A stretch of 64,000 bases of DNA from Holophagaceae bacterium (GTDB lineage Bacteria > Acidobacteriota > Holophagae > Holophagales > Holophagaceae), in contig JAAXXS010000001.1 of assembly GCA_013334395.1 (NCBI GenBank), forward strand, positions 1 to 64,000. The letters run 5' to 3'. Below the pieces are notes generated by a model. It was not told where the DNA came from, did no database searches, and worked only from the letters and a program-made list of their open reading frames with translations. The translations under genes were made by a program, and so were the position numbers. Numbering within the stretch: position 1 is the first letter of the stretch; each line of letters starts with the position of its first letter. Below, piece by piece: positions 32,660-41,232 of this stretch.

Positions 32660-33805
32660 ATGCGCAAGCACCTCCTAGCCTTGGGCGCCACACTAGCCCT
32701 TGCCCCCTGCCTCATGGCGCAGAAGATCGGCGTCATCAACTCCATGAGCGGCCCGGAAGCCCCCATCGGCGAGAACATCACCAATGGCATCAAACTCGCC
32801 GAGGAGGACCTCAAGAAGAAGGGGGTCAACGTTCAGCTGGTGTGGGAGGACGACACGGGTAAGCCCCAGATCTCCATGAGCGCCATGGAGAAGCTGGCGA
32901 CCCGCGAGAACGTGGTGGGCGTGGTGGGTCCCTACACCTCGGCCTGCTCCAACGCCGTTGCCAAGCTGGCGGAGAAGTACCACGTGCCGCTGCTGATTCC
33001 CGCCGCGGCCAAGGAGGAGATCACGCGCCAGGGGCTTACCCACGTCTTCCGCATGAATGCCCCCGCCGACAAGTACGCCTCCAGCCTCATCGATGCCGCC
33101 GCCTCGCTCGGCAAGCCCAAGACCATCGCCTTCATATACGAGAACACGGACTTCGGCACCTCCACCTCGAAGACAGCCAAGGACTATGTGGCGACCAAGG
33201 GCATCCAGGTGGTGGCCGACGTCTCCTATCCCAAGGGCTCTGCCGACTACCGTTCGACCCTCGCCCAGATCAAGTCGAAGAACCCGGATCTGGTGTTCAT
33301 GGTCTCCTACGTGGCCGACGCCATCCTGCTCATGCGGCAGTCCCGCGAGGTGGGCCTCCAGCCCCAGGCTTTCCTCGGCGCCGGCGCCGGCTTCACCACG
33401 GTCGAGTTCGCCAAGGAGCGCGCGATCTCTGACAACGTCATCTCCTGCACCCAGTGGACGGATGATGTGAGCTGGCCCGGCGCGAAGGACTTCGGCGCCC
33501 GCTACAAGGCCAAGTTTGGCAAGGAACCCACCTACCACGCCGCCTGCGCCTACGCCTCGATGATCATCATGGCCGAGACCGCCAAGGCCGCCGGTGGCGA
33601 CCGCGCCAAGACTCGGGCTGCGCTGAAGGCAGGCAAGTGGAACGGCATCATGGGCGAAGTGAAATTCGCCGACTACGACGGTTTCACCAACCAGAACAAC
33701 CACCAGATGCTCGTCCAGCAGATCATCGCCGGCAAGTATGAGACGGTGCTCCCCGCCCAGTTCGCAAGCAAGAAGGCGGTCTATCCCTTCCCCAAGTGGA
33801 AGTGA
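32660..33805 (+). CDS. livK: Branched-chain amino-acid-type ABC substrate-binding protein
   Basis: The 381-residue periplasmic-binding protein (type I fold) has a signal peptide ending CLMA before QKIGVINSMSG. The conserved opening (GPEAPIGENITNGIKLAEED) and the NVVGVVGPYTSACSNAV and DFGTSTSKTAKDY segments are those of Leu/Ile/Val-type receptors. The family also binds amides, aromatic acids and other ligands, so the ligand is only probable. ATG 32660 has GGAG eight bases upstream; an in-frame GTG at 32588 would precede the signal peptide and is rejected. It is first in the operon, followed by a GC hairpin before livH that may keep its mRNA more abundant. Confidence 0.9.
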   Translation: MRKHLLALGATLALAPCLMAQKIGVINSMSGPEAPIGENITNGIKLAEEDLKKKGVNVQLVWEDDTGKPQISMSAMEKLATRENVVGVVGPYTSACSNAVAKLAEKYHVPLLIPAAAKEEITRQGLTHVFRMNAPADKYASSLIDAAASLGKPKTIAFIYENTDFGTSTSKTAKDYVATKGIQVVADVSYPKGSADYRSTLAQIKSKNPDLVFMVSYVADAILLMRQSREVGLQPQAFLGAGAGFTTVEFAKERAISDNVISCTQWTDDVSWPGAKDFGARYKAKFGKEPTYHAACAYASMIIMAETAKAAGGDRAKTRAALKAGKWNGIMGEVKFADYDGFTNQNNHQMLVQQIIAGKYETVLPAQFASKKAVYPFPKWK

Positions 33806-33818
33806 GCTAACCCTGTCC

Positions 33819-33840
33819 GGGGGCGCCTGCGGGCGCCCCC
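33819..33840 (+). promoter_or_regulatory. GC hairpin between livK and livH
   Basis: GGGGGCGCC (33819-33827) pairs perfectly with GGCGCCCCC (33832-33840) around a 4-base loop and no T-run follows. Such hairpins after the binding-protein gene commonly protect its mRNA or cause partial termination, raising receptor levels over permease levels. That role is inferred here. Confidence 0.6.
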
Positions 33841-33868
33841 GTCTGAATCCCTGGAGGGTCAAGCGCCC

Positions 33869-34738
33869 ATGGCTGTCTTTCTGCAATCTCTTATCAGCGG
33901 CATCCTCATCGGGGGGGTCTACGCGCTCATTGGCATCGGCCTGACGCTGATCTTCGGCGTGATGCGGGTCATCAACTTCGCCCACGGCGACATCCTGATG
34001 GTGGGGATGTATCTCACCTACATGATCTTCACGCTCCTCGGGATCGATCCCTTTGTCTCCGTGCTGATCACGTTCCCGCTGATGTTCCTCTTCGGGGGGG
34101 CCCTCCAGAAGGTGTTCATCAACCGGGTGCTGGACGCTTTGGCGCAGAACCAGATCCTGCTGACCATCGGCCTGGGGCTCATCATGAGCAACACGGTGAT
34201 GCTCATCTTCACCTCCGACTACAAGATCCTGACCACCAGCTACTCCTCGGCCACCATCAAGGTGGGGGGCGGGGTCTCGGTCTCAACGCCCCTCCTGATC
34301 TCCTTCCTGATCACCGCAGCGATCACGGCGGCCCTTTACTGGTTCCTGCTGAAGACGGATACCGGCCAGGCCATCCGCGCCACGGCCCAGGATCGCGACG
34401 CGGCCCAGCTCATGGGCATCAACGTCAAGCGCATGTCGATCATCGCCTTCGGCCTCGGCTCGGCCCTGGCGGGCACCGCTGGCGCGCTGATCTCACCGAC
34501 CTACTACATCTTCCCCCAGGTGGGCAGCGTCTTCACGCTGAAGGCCTTCGTCATCACGGTGCTGGGCGGCATGGGCAGTGTGGTGGGCGCCACGCTCGGC
34601 GGGGTGCTCATTGGCATCACCGAGTCCATGAGCGCGGTCTACATCTCCTCCGGCTGGAAGGACGTGGTGGTCTTCGTGCTCTTCCTGCTGGTGTTGCTCT
34701 TCAAGCCCTCGGGCCTGATGGGCAAGTCGCGGACCTGA
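33869..34738 (+). CDS. livH: Branched-chain amino-acid ABC transporter permease LivH
   Basis: This 289-residue inner-membrane permease has about eight hydrophobic helices and the family start GVYALIGIGLTLIFGVMRVINFAHGD. The coupling-loop sequence RATAQDRDAAQLMGIN, with the conserved RA and D..AA pattern, contacts the ATPase subunits. It pairs with LivM (next gene, 10 bases away). A GGAGG stands about ten bases before the ATG. Confidence 0.93.
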   Translation: MAVFLQSLISGILIGGVYALIGIGLTLIFGVMRVINFAHGDILMVGMYLTYMIFTLLGIDPFVSVLITFPLMFLFGGALQKVFINRVLDALAQNQILLTIGLGLIMSNTVMLIFTSDYKILTTSYSSATIKVGGGVSVSTPLLISFLITAAITAALYWFLLKTDTGQAIRATAQDRDAAQLMGINVKRMSIIAFGLGSALAGTAGALISPTYYIFPQVGSVFTLKAFVITVLGGMGSVVGATLGGVLIGITESMSAVYISSGWKDVVVFVLFLLVLLFKPSGLMGKSRT

Positions 34739-34748
34739 GGAGAACATC

Positions 34749-35798
34749 ATGAACAATTCCATCCTCAAGAGCGCCCTCATCGCCCTCCTCCTGGCCGGCC
34801 TGCTGATCGTCCCCCGCTTCGTGGAGAGCCCCTACGCCCTCCACATGATGATCCTGCTCTTCATGAGCGTGGCCCAGGGCCAGAGCTGGAACATCCTCGG
34901 CGGGTACGCGGGGCAGCACTCCGTGGGCCACGCAGCCTACTTTGGGGTGGGCGCCTACACCACCATGATGCTCATGCACAGCAAGGGGGTCGTTCCCTGG
35001 GTGGGCGTCTGGGCGGGCGTGGCTGCGGTGATCGTGGTCGCGCTCATCATTGGCAGCATCTGCTTCCGCCTCCGGGGCCCCTACTTCGTCCTCGCCTCCA
35101 TCGCCGTGGCCGAGATCATGCGCCTGTCGGCCATCAACCTCACCCCCCTGACCAACGGGGCTGAGGGCATCCTGGCCACGGAAATCCCGGCCTTCAAGAT
35201 CGGGGCCACGGTGATCACGGACTTCGTGACCAAGGTTCCCTTCTACTACATCGGGCTCTTCCTGGTCCTGCTCACCCTCGGCGTTACCTACTGGGTGCAG
35301 CACTCCAAGCTCGGTTACTTCTTCCAGGCCATCCGTGAGGACCAGGACGCGGCCCACTCCCTGGGCATCAACATCGCGCTCTACAAGAACATCGGCCTGG
35401 TCATCTCCGCAGTCCTGACCTCCCTGGCCGGCAGCTTCTACGGCATCTATGTGGGCTTCGTGGATCCCCCCACGGTGCTGGGCCTGGATGTCTCCGTCCA
35501 GATCATGCTCATCTGCATCATCGGTGGCATGGGCACCATCTGGGGTCCCGTGCTGGGTTCCCTGATCCTGGTGCCGCTGTCCGAGGCCCTGCGCAGCAAC
35601 ATGATCACGGACCTGCTGGTTAAGATCGGCATGGTCAACGCCGACTCGAAGATCGGGCTCTTCCTCAAGGAGAACCTCTCCCACGCCCACGTGCTGCTCT
35701 ACGGCATCCTCGTGGTTCTGGTCATCCTGTTCATGCCGGACGGCCTCATGGGGTTCGTCAAGAAGCTGGCCTTGCGCCGGAAGCGGGAGGCGGTCTGA
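34749..35798 (+). CDS. livM: Branched-chain amino-acid ABC transporter permease LivM
   Basis: The 349-residue second permease subunit has about ten hydrophobic helices, the segment GQSWNILGGYAGQHSVGHAAYFG near residue 40, and the coupling loop IREDQDAAHSLGIN. It forms the translocation pore with LivH. Its TGA overlaps the ATG of livG by one base (TGATG), indicating tight translational coupling. AGGAG precedes the start. Confidence 0.93.
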   Translation: MNNSILKSALIALLLAGLLIVPRFVESPYALHMMILLFMSVAQGQSWNILGGYAGQHSVGHAAYFGVGAYTTMMLMHSKGVVPWVGVWAGVAAVIVVALIIGSICFRLRGPYFVLASIAVAEIMRLSAINLTPLTNGAEGILATEIPAFKIGATVITDFVTKVPFYYIGLFLVLLTLGVTYWVQHSKLGYFFQAIREDQDAAHSLGINIALYKNIGLVISAVLTSLAGSFYGIYVGFVDPPTVLGLDVSVQIMLICIIGGMGTIWGPVLGSLILVPLSEALRSNMITDLLVKIGMVNADSKIGLFLKENLSHAHVLLYGILVVLVILFMPDGLMGFVKKLALRRKREAV

Positions 35799-36517
35799 TG
35801 GCCATCCTGGAAATCAAGAACGTCAGCAAGTTCTTCGGCGGTCTCGCGGCCAACTCGGATGTCAGCTTCGACGTCCATGAGGGCATGATCATGGGCCTCA
35901 TCGGCCCCAATGGTGCCGGAAAGACCACGCTGTTCAACTGCATCACCGGCTACTATCCGCCCTCCAAGGGCGAAGTCATCTTCAACGGCCGGAAGATGAA
36001 CGGGCTGGATCCCGACAAGGTCTGCATGCTCGGCATGGTGCGCACCTGGCAGAAGGTCCGGCCCCTGGCCAAGCTCTCGGTGGTGGACAACGTGATGGTG
36101 GGCGCCCTGGCGCGCACCGGTTCGCTGAAGGTCGCCCGTGAGATGGCCATGGAACAGCTCAAGGTGGTCCGCATGGAACACCGAACCAACTTCCTGGCGG
36201 GGGGACTGCCCATTGGCGAGCGCAAGAAGCTCGAAGTGGCGCGGGCCCTGGCCACGCAGCCCAAGATCCTGCTGCTGGACGAGGTCATGGGTGGCCTCAA
36301 CCCCGCCGAGAGCGAGGAGATCATTCAGCTCATCCTCGACATCAAGCAGCGTGGCCTCACGCAGATGGTCATCGAGCACGACATGAAGGCGATCATGCGG
36401 ATCTCCGACCGCATCGTGGTCCTGACCTCGGGCGAGAAGCTCACCGAGGGCTCACCCCAGGAAGTCGTCAGCAACCCCGATGTGATCAGCGCCTACCTCG
36501 GTGAACCCCATGCTTAA
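35798..36517 (+). CDS. livG: Branched-chain amino-acid ABC transporter ATPase LivG
   Basis: The 239-residue ATPase has Walker A GPNGAGKTT, the Q-loop region, the signature-like LPIGERKKLEVARAL (LSxGQ region altered to GLPIGE, as is usual for LivG), Walker B LLLDEVMGGLNPAE and the switch His in VIEHDM. It drives the importer with LivF. The extra loop between Walker A and the signature is longer than in LivF, as expected of LivG. Its 3' end overlaps the livF start. Confidence 0.93.
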   Translation: MAILEIKNVSKFFGGLAANSDVSFDVHEGMIMGLIGPNGAGKTTLFNCITGYYPPSKGEVIFNGRKMNGLDPDKVCMLGMVRTWQKVRPLAKLSVVDNVMVGALARTGSLKVAREMAMEQLKVVRMEHRTNFLAGGLPIGERKKLEVARALATQPKILLLDEVMGGLNPAESEEIIQLILDIKQRGLTQMVIEHDMKAIMRISDRIVVLTSGEKLTEGSPQEVVSNPDVISAYLGEPHA

Positions 36518-37214
36518 AATCGACAAGCTCAACTTCGCCTACGGCGACCTCAAGGTGCTCTGGGACGTCGATCTGGAAGTCCACAAGGGCGAGATCGTGA
36601 CCGTGGTGGGCGCCAACGGGGCCGGAAAGTCCACGACCCTCAAGAACATCTCCCGGCTGGTCAAGCCCGTCTCCGGCACCATCACGTTTGACGGGCAGGA
36701 CCTCAGCAAGATGCAGTCCCACCACGTGGTGGAAGCGGGGCTCATCCAGGTTCCCGAAGGCCGACGGATCTTTCCCGAGATGACGGTCATGGAGAACCTC
36801 CGCATGGGCTCCTACGTCAAGTCCACCCGGGGCGACCGCCAGAAGAACACCGACTGGGTCTTCGAGCTGTTCCCCCGGCTCAAGGAGCGCGAGAAGCAGC
36901 TGGGCGGCACCATGTCCGGCGGCGAGCAGCAGATGCTGGCCATCGCCCGGGGCCTCATGGCCAACCCCAAGGTGTTGCTGCTGGACGAGCCCTCCCTCGG
37001 CCTTTCGCCACTGCTGGTGAAGAACATCTTCGACATCATCACCGGCATTAACAAGGAAGGCGTTACCATCCTGCTGGTGGAGCAGAACGTCTACCAGTCC
37101 CTCCGCATTTCCCACCGGGCCTACGTCATGGAAACCGGACGGGTTGTGCTCACGGGCAAGGGTGACGAGCTGCTGAACAATGACCACATCAAGAAAGCCT
37201 TCCTGGGCATGTGA
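36510..37214 (+). CDS. livF: Branched-chain amino-acid ABC transporter ATPase LivF
   Basis: The 234-residue ATPase starts MLKIDKLNFAYGDLKVLW, the typical LivF opening. It contains Walker A GANGAGKST, signature TMSGGEQQMLAIARGL, Walker B LLLDEPSLGLSP and switch His region LVEQNV. I used ATG 36510, which overlaps livG by 8 bases; GTG 36501 would add MNP. It is followed after ten bases by a CBS-domain protein in the same orientation. Confidence 0.93.
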   Translation: MLKIDKLNFAYGDLKVLWDVDLEVHKGEIVTVVGANGAGKSTTLKNISRLVKPVSGTITFDGQDLSKMQSHHVVEAGLIQVPEGRRIFPEMTVMENLRMGSYVKSTRGDRQKNTDWVFELFPRLKEREKQLGGTMSGGEQQMLAIARGLMANPKVLLLDEPSLGLSPLLVKNIFDIITGINKEGVTILLVEQNVYQSLRISHRAYVMETGRVVLTGKGDELLNNDHIKKAFLGM

Positions 37215-37224
37215 GGAGAAGCCA

Positions 37225-37644
37225 ATGACCAACGTTGAAAAGTGGATGACCAAGAATCCCTACACCATCGATCAGGATGCCTCGATCATCGAGGCCATCC
37301 ACTTGATGAAGGAGAAGGGTGTCCGGCGGCTGCCCGTCACGACCGGCGGCCGCTTCGTGGGCCTCATCACGGACCGCATGATCAAGGACTACAGCCCCGG
37401 CAAGGCCACCAGCCTCGACACCTGGGAAGTCCACTACCTGCTGTCCAAGACGCCGGTGAAGGACCTGATGAACGCGGCCCCCATGACGGTGTCGCCTGAG
37501 ACGGACCTCAGCACTGCCGCCCAGGCCATCCTGGACCACAAGCTCTACGGCCTGTGCGTGGTGGATGCCAAGGGCGACCTGGTGGGCATCATGTCCGTGG
37601 GCGACATGCTCAAGGCCGTGGTGGAGTTCACCAAGCCTGCCTAG
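37225..37644 (+). CDS. CBS-domain-pair protein at the end of the liv operon
   Basis: ATG 37225 has GAGGAG eight bases before it; the product of 139 residues is just two CBS repeats (KEKGVRRLPVTTGGRFVGLITD and a second with KLYGLCVVDAKGDLVGIMS). CBS pairs bind adenine nucleotides. Located ten bases after livF, it may gate the ABC importer or report nucleotide status; regulatory CBS domains are known on other ABC ATPases, but here it is a separate protein. It resembles the first part of the AcuB-type protein at 23898-24527 but lacks the ACT domain. Confidence 0.85.
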   Translation: MTNVEKWMTKNPYTIDQDASIIEAIHLMKEKGVRRLPVTTGGRFVGLITDRMIKDYSPGKATSLDTWEVHYLLSKTPVKDLMNAAPMTVSPETDLSTAAQAILDHKLYGLCVVDAKGDLVGIMSVGDMLKAVVEFTKPA

Positions 37645-37741
37645 CCGTCGGCCCTAGGCCGGCAGCCAGGGATCGGGTTGACCCCACCGCCGGATCCCCG
37701 GGATGATGCAAGGGCCGTAGCCCACAGGAGCCCCCTTGCCC

Positions 37742-39007
37742 ATGACAGACCGCCTGCAGGCGTTGCGTACCGGCTTTGCCCGGACCTTCTGGGTGGCCAA
37801 CACCCTGGAGCTCTTCGAGCGCCTGGCCTTCTACGGCTCCAAGGCCGTGCTGGCCGTCTACCTGGTGGAGAAGGTCGGCCTGGGCCGGACCGGCAGCACC
37901 CTGGTGGGCCTCTATGGCTTCGCAGTGTTCTTCCTGCCCACCCTGGCCGGGCCGCTGGTGGACCGCTACGGCTTCCGGCGTAGCCTGATTGCGTGCTTCA
38001 GCATCTTCAGCCTGGGCTACTTCGCCATCGGCTTGGCGGGCCTCTCCCTGGGCAAGGGCCTGGTGGCGGCCGTGGGGACGACGCCCTACGTGATCGGCGC
38101 CCTGCTCCTGACCGCCATCGGGGGCTCCCTCATCAAGCCCTGCGTGGTCGGCACCGTGGCTCGGACGACCACCCCCGAGACCAAGTCCCTGGGCTACTCG
38201 ATCTACTACACCCTCGTGAACCTGGGGGGCGCCATGGGACCCCTGCTCGGTCTCCAGGTGCGGGAAGGACTGGGCATCGAATATGTGCTGGTGATGTCGG
38301 CGGCCACCTCCCTGTTCAATCTGGTCGGTACCCTGGTGTTCTTCAAGGAACCTGAGGGCGGGGTGCCTGAGGGCGATCGTCGCAGCCTGGGGCGGACGCT
38401 GGGGGACATGGGCCGGGTCTTCACGGACCTGCGCTTCATGAGCTTCCTCGTGATCTTCTCCGGCTTCTGGATCATGTTCTGGCAGATCTTCTACGGCCTG
38501 CCGTTCTACGTGCGGGATGCCCTCCACTTCTCGCGCTTCGAGCTCATCGAGACGGTGGACTCCTGGGCCATCATCCTGCTCACGGTGCCCGTGACGGCCC
38601 TCATGCGGAAGGTGCGGCCCATCCTGGCCATGTCCTCAGGTTTCGCCATCGCCAGCCTGGGCTGGGTGCTCATCGGCGCCATTCCCACCTTGAGCGCCAC
38701 CATCGCCGGCATCGTGATCTTCGCCGTGGGCGAGGCCATGCAGGCCCCCCGCTTCTACGAGTACGTCGCGGACCTGGCACCCCCGGACCAAGTGGGCACC
38801 TACATGGGCTTCGCCTTCCTGCCCGTGGCCATCGGGGCCCTGGTGGCGGGCTACCTGAGCGGCTTCCTGGTGGAGCACTTCATGAAGCAGACCTACCGGC
38901 CGGGGATGATGTGGTTCGTGCTGGCGGGCATCGGAGGCGTGTCCACGGTTCTCATGTTGCTCTACGACCGCTTCGTGGCCCCGCACAAGCGGGTGGCCGA
39001 AGCCTAG
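37742..39007 (+). CDS. POT/PTR-like MFS transporter, probable peptide carrier
   Basis: The 421-residue permease has 12 or more hydrophobic helices. The first carries NTLELFERLAFYGSKAVLAVYL, close to the ExxERFxYYG signature of proton-dependent oligopeptide transporters, and GGSLIKPCVVGTV stands where POT proteins have GTGLFKPN. It is thus POT-related, though divergent. The next genes, convergent on the minus strand, are a DPP-IV-type peptidase and a prolidase, fitting peptide uptake. The stop shares CTAG with the peptidase stop. ATG 37742 was chosen over TTG 37736. Confidence 0.7.
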   Translation: MTDRLQALRTGFARTFWVANTLELFERLAFYGSKAVLAVYLVEKVGLGRTGSTLVGLYGFAVFFLPTLAGPLVDRYGFRRSLIACFSIFSLGYFAIGLAGLSLGKGLVAAVGTTPYVIGALLLTAIGGSLIKPCVVGTVARTTTPETKSLGYSIYYTLVNLGGAMGPLLGLQVREGLGIEYVLVMSAATSLFNLVGTLVFFKEPEGGVPEGDRRSLGRTLGDMGRVFTDLRFMSFLVIFSGFWIMFWQIFYGLPFYVRDALHFSRFELIETVDSWAIILLTVPVTALMRKVRPILAMSSGFAIASLGWVLIGAIPTLSATIAGIVIFAVGEAMQAPRFYEYVADLAPPDQVGTYMGFAFLPVAIGALVAGYLSGFLVEHFMKQTYRPGMMWFVLAGIGGVSTVLMLLYDRFVAPHKRVAEA

Positions 39008-41166
39008 AGGTTCCGCGACAGGAACTCCCACATGGCCTGATAGCGCGCCCAGCGGTGCTGGGGCGCGCGGGGGCTGTGGTCGGAGCCCGGCAGCAGCACC
39101 AGCTGGACGGAGTGTCCGGCCTTCTGCAGCGCGTCGATGAGCATGACGCTGTTCTGGGGATGCACGTTGTCATCCAGGGTGCCGTGCAGCAGCAGCAGCT
39201 TGCCCGAGAGGCTCGCCGCAGCCTTCAGCACCGAGCTGGACTCGTAGCCGGCCTTGTTGTCGGCGGGCAGGCCCATGTAGCGCTCGGTGTAGATGCTGTC
39301 GTAGAGGCTCCAGTCCACCACCGGGGCGCCGGCGATGCCCAGCTTCCAGGCCTTGCTGTGGGTGAGGCCGAAGGTGACCATGAAGCCGCCGAAGCTCCAG
39401 CCGTCCAGGCAGAGCCGGTCCAGGTCGGCCCAGCCCTGGGCCTTCAGCCAGGCGTGGCCGTCCAGCTGGTCCTGCAGCTCCTGGGCTCCCAGGTTCCGGT
39501 GGATGCCGTGGGCGCTGGCGATGCCCTTGGCGGAAGCGCTGCGGTTGTCGCAGATCCAGGTGGCGATGCCTTGCTGGGCCAGGAACTGGAACCAGCTCAT
39601 GGAGCGGCTCCAGGCATTCCCGACCGTGGGCGCGGCGGGGCCGCCGTAGATGTACTGGTAGACCGGATACTTCTTGGCGGGATCGAAGTCCACGGGGCGC
39701 ACCAGCATGGTCTCCATGAGGAACCCGTCCCGGGTCTTGACCTGCTGGAAGCTCACCTGGCCGAGCTTCAGGGTCTTCCAGTCATCGCCGGGGTTGGCGT
39801 CGATGAGGCGGAGCCGCTGGCCGGAGCCGTCGTGGAGGGCCTGCTGGGGCGGAGTGTGGACATCGCTCCAGGTGTCCAGGAAAGCCGTGAAGGTGGCATT
39901 GAACTTCACGCGGTGGGTGCCGGGCCGCTCTGTGAGCCGGATGAAGCCCTTGCCGTCGAGCCCGATGCGGCAGGCGTCCAGCGTGACCGGGCTGCGCTCG
40001 GTGGCGTCGAAGTAGACCTGCTGGGCCTTGGCGTCCACCCCGTGGACCTTCCGCACATCCCAGGCGCCGGTGGTGACCGCGCCGACCAGGCCACCCTCCT
40101 TGTCGTAGCGGTAGAGGTGCTGGTGGCCCGTGCGGCTCGACTCCCAGAGGAAGCCGCCATCCGCCAGGAACCAGGGCAGGGGCAGGCGCTCCTGCCAGGC
40201 GTGGCTGCGCTCGCGGATGAGCACCCGCGAGGTGGTGCCCAGGTGGCGGCGCAGGTCCAGCCAGGACTGGACCCGGTCCTGGTAGGCCGCCAGCAGCCGC
40301 CCCTCGGGATCCCAGCCAACCTGCACGATCAGGGTCTCCTGACCCGGGTAGGGGTTCTCCATCCAGGTGGTCTGGCCCTGGAGGTCCGCCACGCCCAGGC
40401 GGGCGATGGGGTTGGGGTCACCGGCCTTGGGGTAGCGGGCGGAGAGGGCCTTATGGGGCTGGGTGCGGTCGTCCATCAGGGTGAAGACTGGGACCCTGGT
40501 CTCGTCCAGGCTCAGGTAGGCCACGCGCCGGGAGTCCGGGGCCCACCAGAAGGCGCTGAAGCCACCCCGACCATAGAGCTCCTCCTGGTAGACCCAGTCC
40601 AGGCGGCCGTTGAAGACCGTGGCGCCGCCGCCCGTGGTGAGGCGGGTCTCCTGGCCCGTGGCGACCTCGGTCCGGTAGAGGTCATTGCCGCGCAGGTAGG
40701 CCACCTGGAGGCCGTCGGGGCTGAAGGTGGGCTCGTCGGCCTTGCCGCCGATCAACCGCCGCACCGAGGCCCCTTTCAGCTCCACCAGGAAATACTCCCC
40801 GGCGACGGCCAGCAAGAAGGCACTGCGGTCCGGGTTCCAGAGCAGGGTGCCCCGGTCCAGGGCGGCCTTCGCTGCGGCCTCCGGGACCCCGGCCCCGGCC
40901 AGGGCCTTCTCGATGGGGCTGGCGTCCAGCAGGGGCTTGGCTTCCCAGGTGGCGGGATCCACGCGCAGCAGGGCCACGCGGTTGCCGTCCCGGCTGGTCC
41001 GCAGGAGCCCCCCGTCCGGAAGCCAGTCCAGCCGGGTGGCGGCGGGACCTTCGTAGGCTTTCCGCAGGGTCGGATGGCCCACCGCCTCGAGGGTGAGGGT
41101 GCCGGTGCCCTGAGCGAGCAGGCTGGAGGCGAGGAGCAGGCAGGCCAGGGCGGTGCGCAGCGACAT
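39004..41166 (-). CDS. Secreted S9 family dipeptidyl peptidase IV-like protease
   Basis: From ATG 41166 the product is 720 residues with a signal peptide (SLRTALACLLLASSLLAQG). The N-terminal beta-propeller region contains DWVYQEELYGRGG, matching the double-Glu motif that DPP-IV uses to hold the substrate N-terminus. The C-terminal alpha/beta-hydrolase domain has the nucleophile in GWSFGGFM, the Asp in HGTLDDNVHPQNS and the His in GSDHSPR. Family enzymes release X-Pro or X-Ala dipeptides. A prolidase gene lies just upstream on the same strand, so released X-Pro dipeptides could be split after uptake. Confidence 0.88.
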   Translation of the reverse strand: MSLRTALACLLLASSLLAQGTGTLTLEAVGHPTLRKAYEGPAATRLDWLPDGGLLRTSRDGNRVALLRVDPATWEAKPLLDASPIEKALAGAGVPEAAAKAALDRGTLLWNPDRSAFLLAVAGEYFLVELKGASVRRLIGGKADEPTFSPDGLQVAYLRGNDLYRTEVATGQETRLTTGGGATVFNGRLDWVYQEELYGRGGFSAFWWAPDSRRVAYLSLDETRVPVFTLMDDRTQPHKALSARYPKAGDPNPIARLGVADLQGQTTWMENPYPGQETLIVQVGWDPEGRLLAAYQDRVQSWLDLRRHLGTTSRVLIRERSHAWQERLPLPWFLADGGFLWESSRTGHQHLYRYDKEGGLVGAVTTGAWDVRKVHGVDAKAQQVYFDATERSPVTLDACRIGLDGKGFIRLTERPGTHRVKFNATFTAFLDTWSDVHTPPQQALHDGSGQRLRLIDANPGDDWKTLKLGQVSFQQVKTRDGFLMETMLVRPVDFDPAKKYPVYQYIYGGPAAPTVGNAWSRSMSWFQFLAQQGIATWICDNRSASAKGIASAHGIHRNLGAQELQDQLDGHAWLKAQGWADLDRLCLDGWSFGGFMVTFGLTHSKAWKLGIAGAPVVDWSLYDSIYTERYMGLPADNKAGYESSSVLKAAASLSGKLLLLHGTLDDNVHPQNSVMLIDALQKAGHSVQLVLLPGSDHSPRAPQHRWARYQAMWEFLSRNL

Positions 41167-41232
41167 GGGAACTCCGGGGGGATGGCGGATGGGCATCCCG
41201 GGGGCAGGGCAGGGTCAGGGTGGCGTGGGGCC

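Noticed and set aside
37648-37668. CGGCC/GGCCG hairpin after the liv-operon CBS gene
   Set aside because: Five-pair stem without a T tail; not enough for a terminator call.
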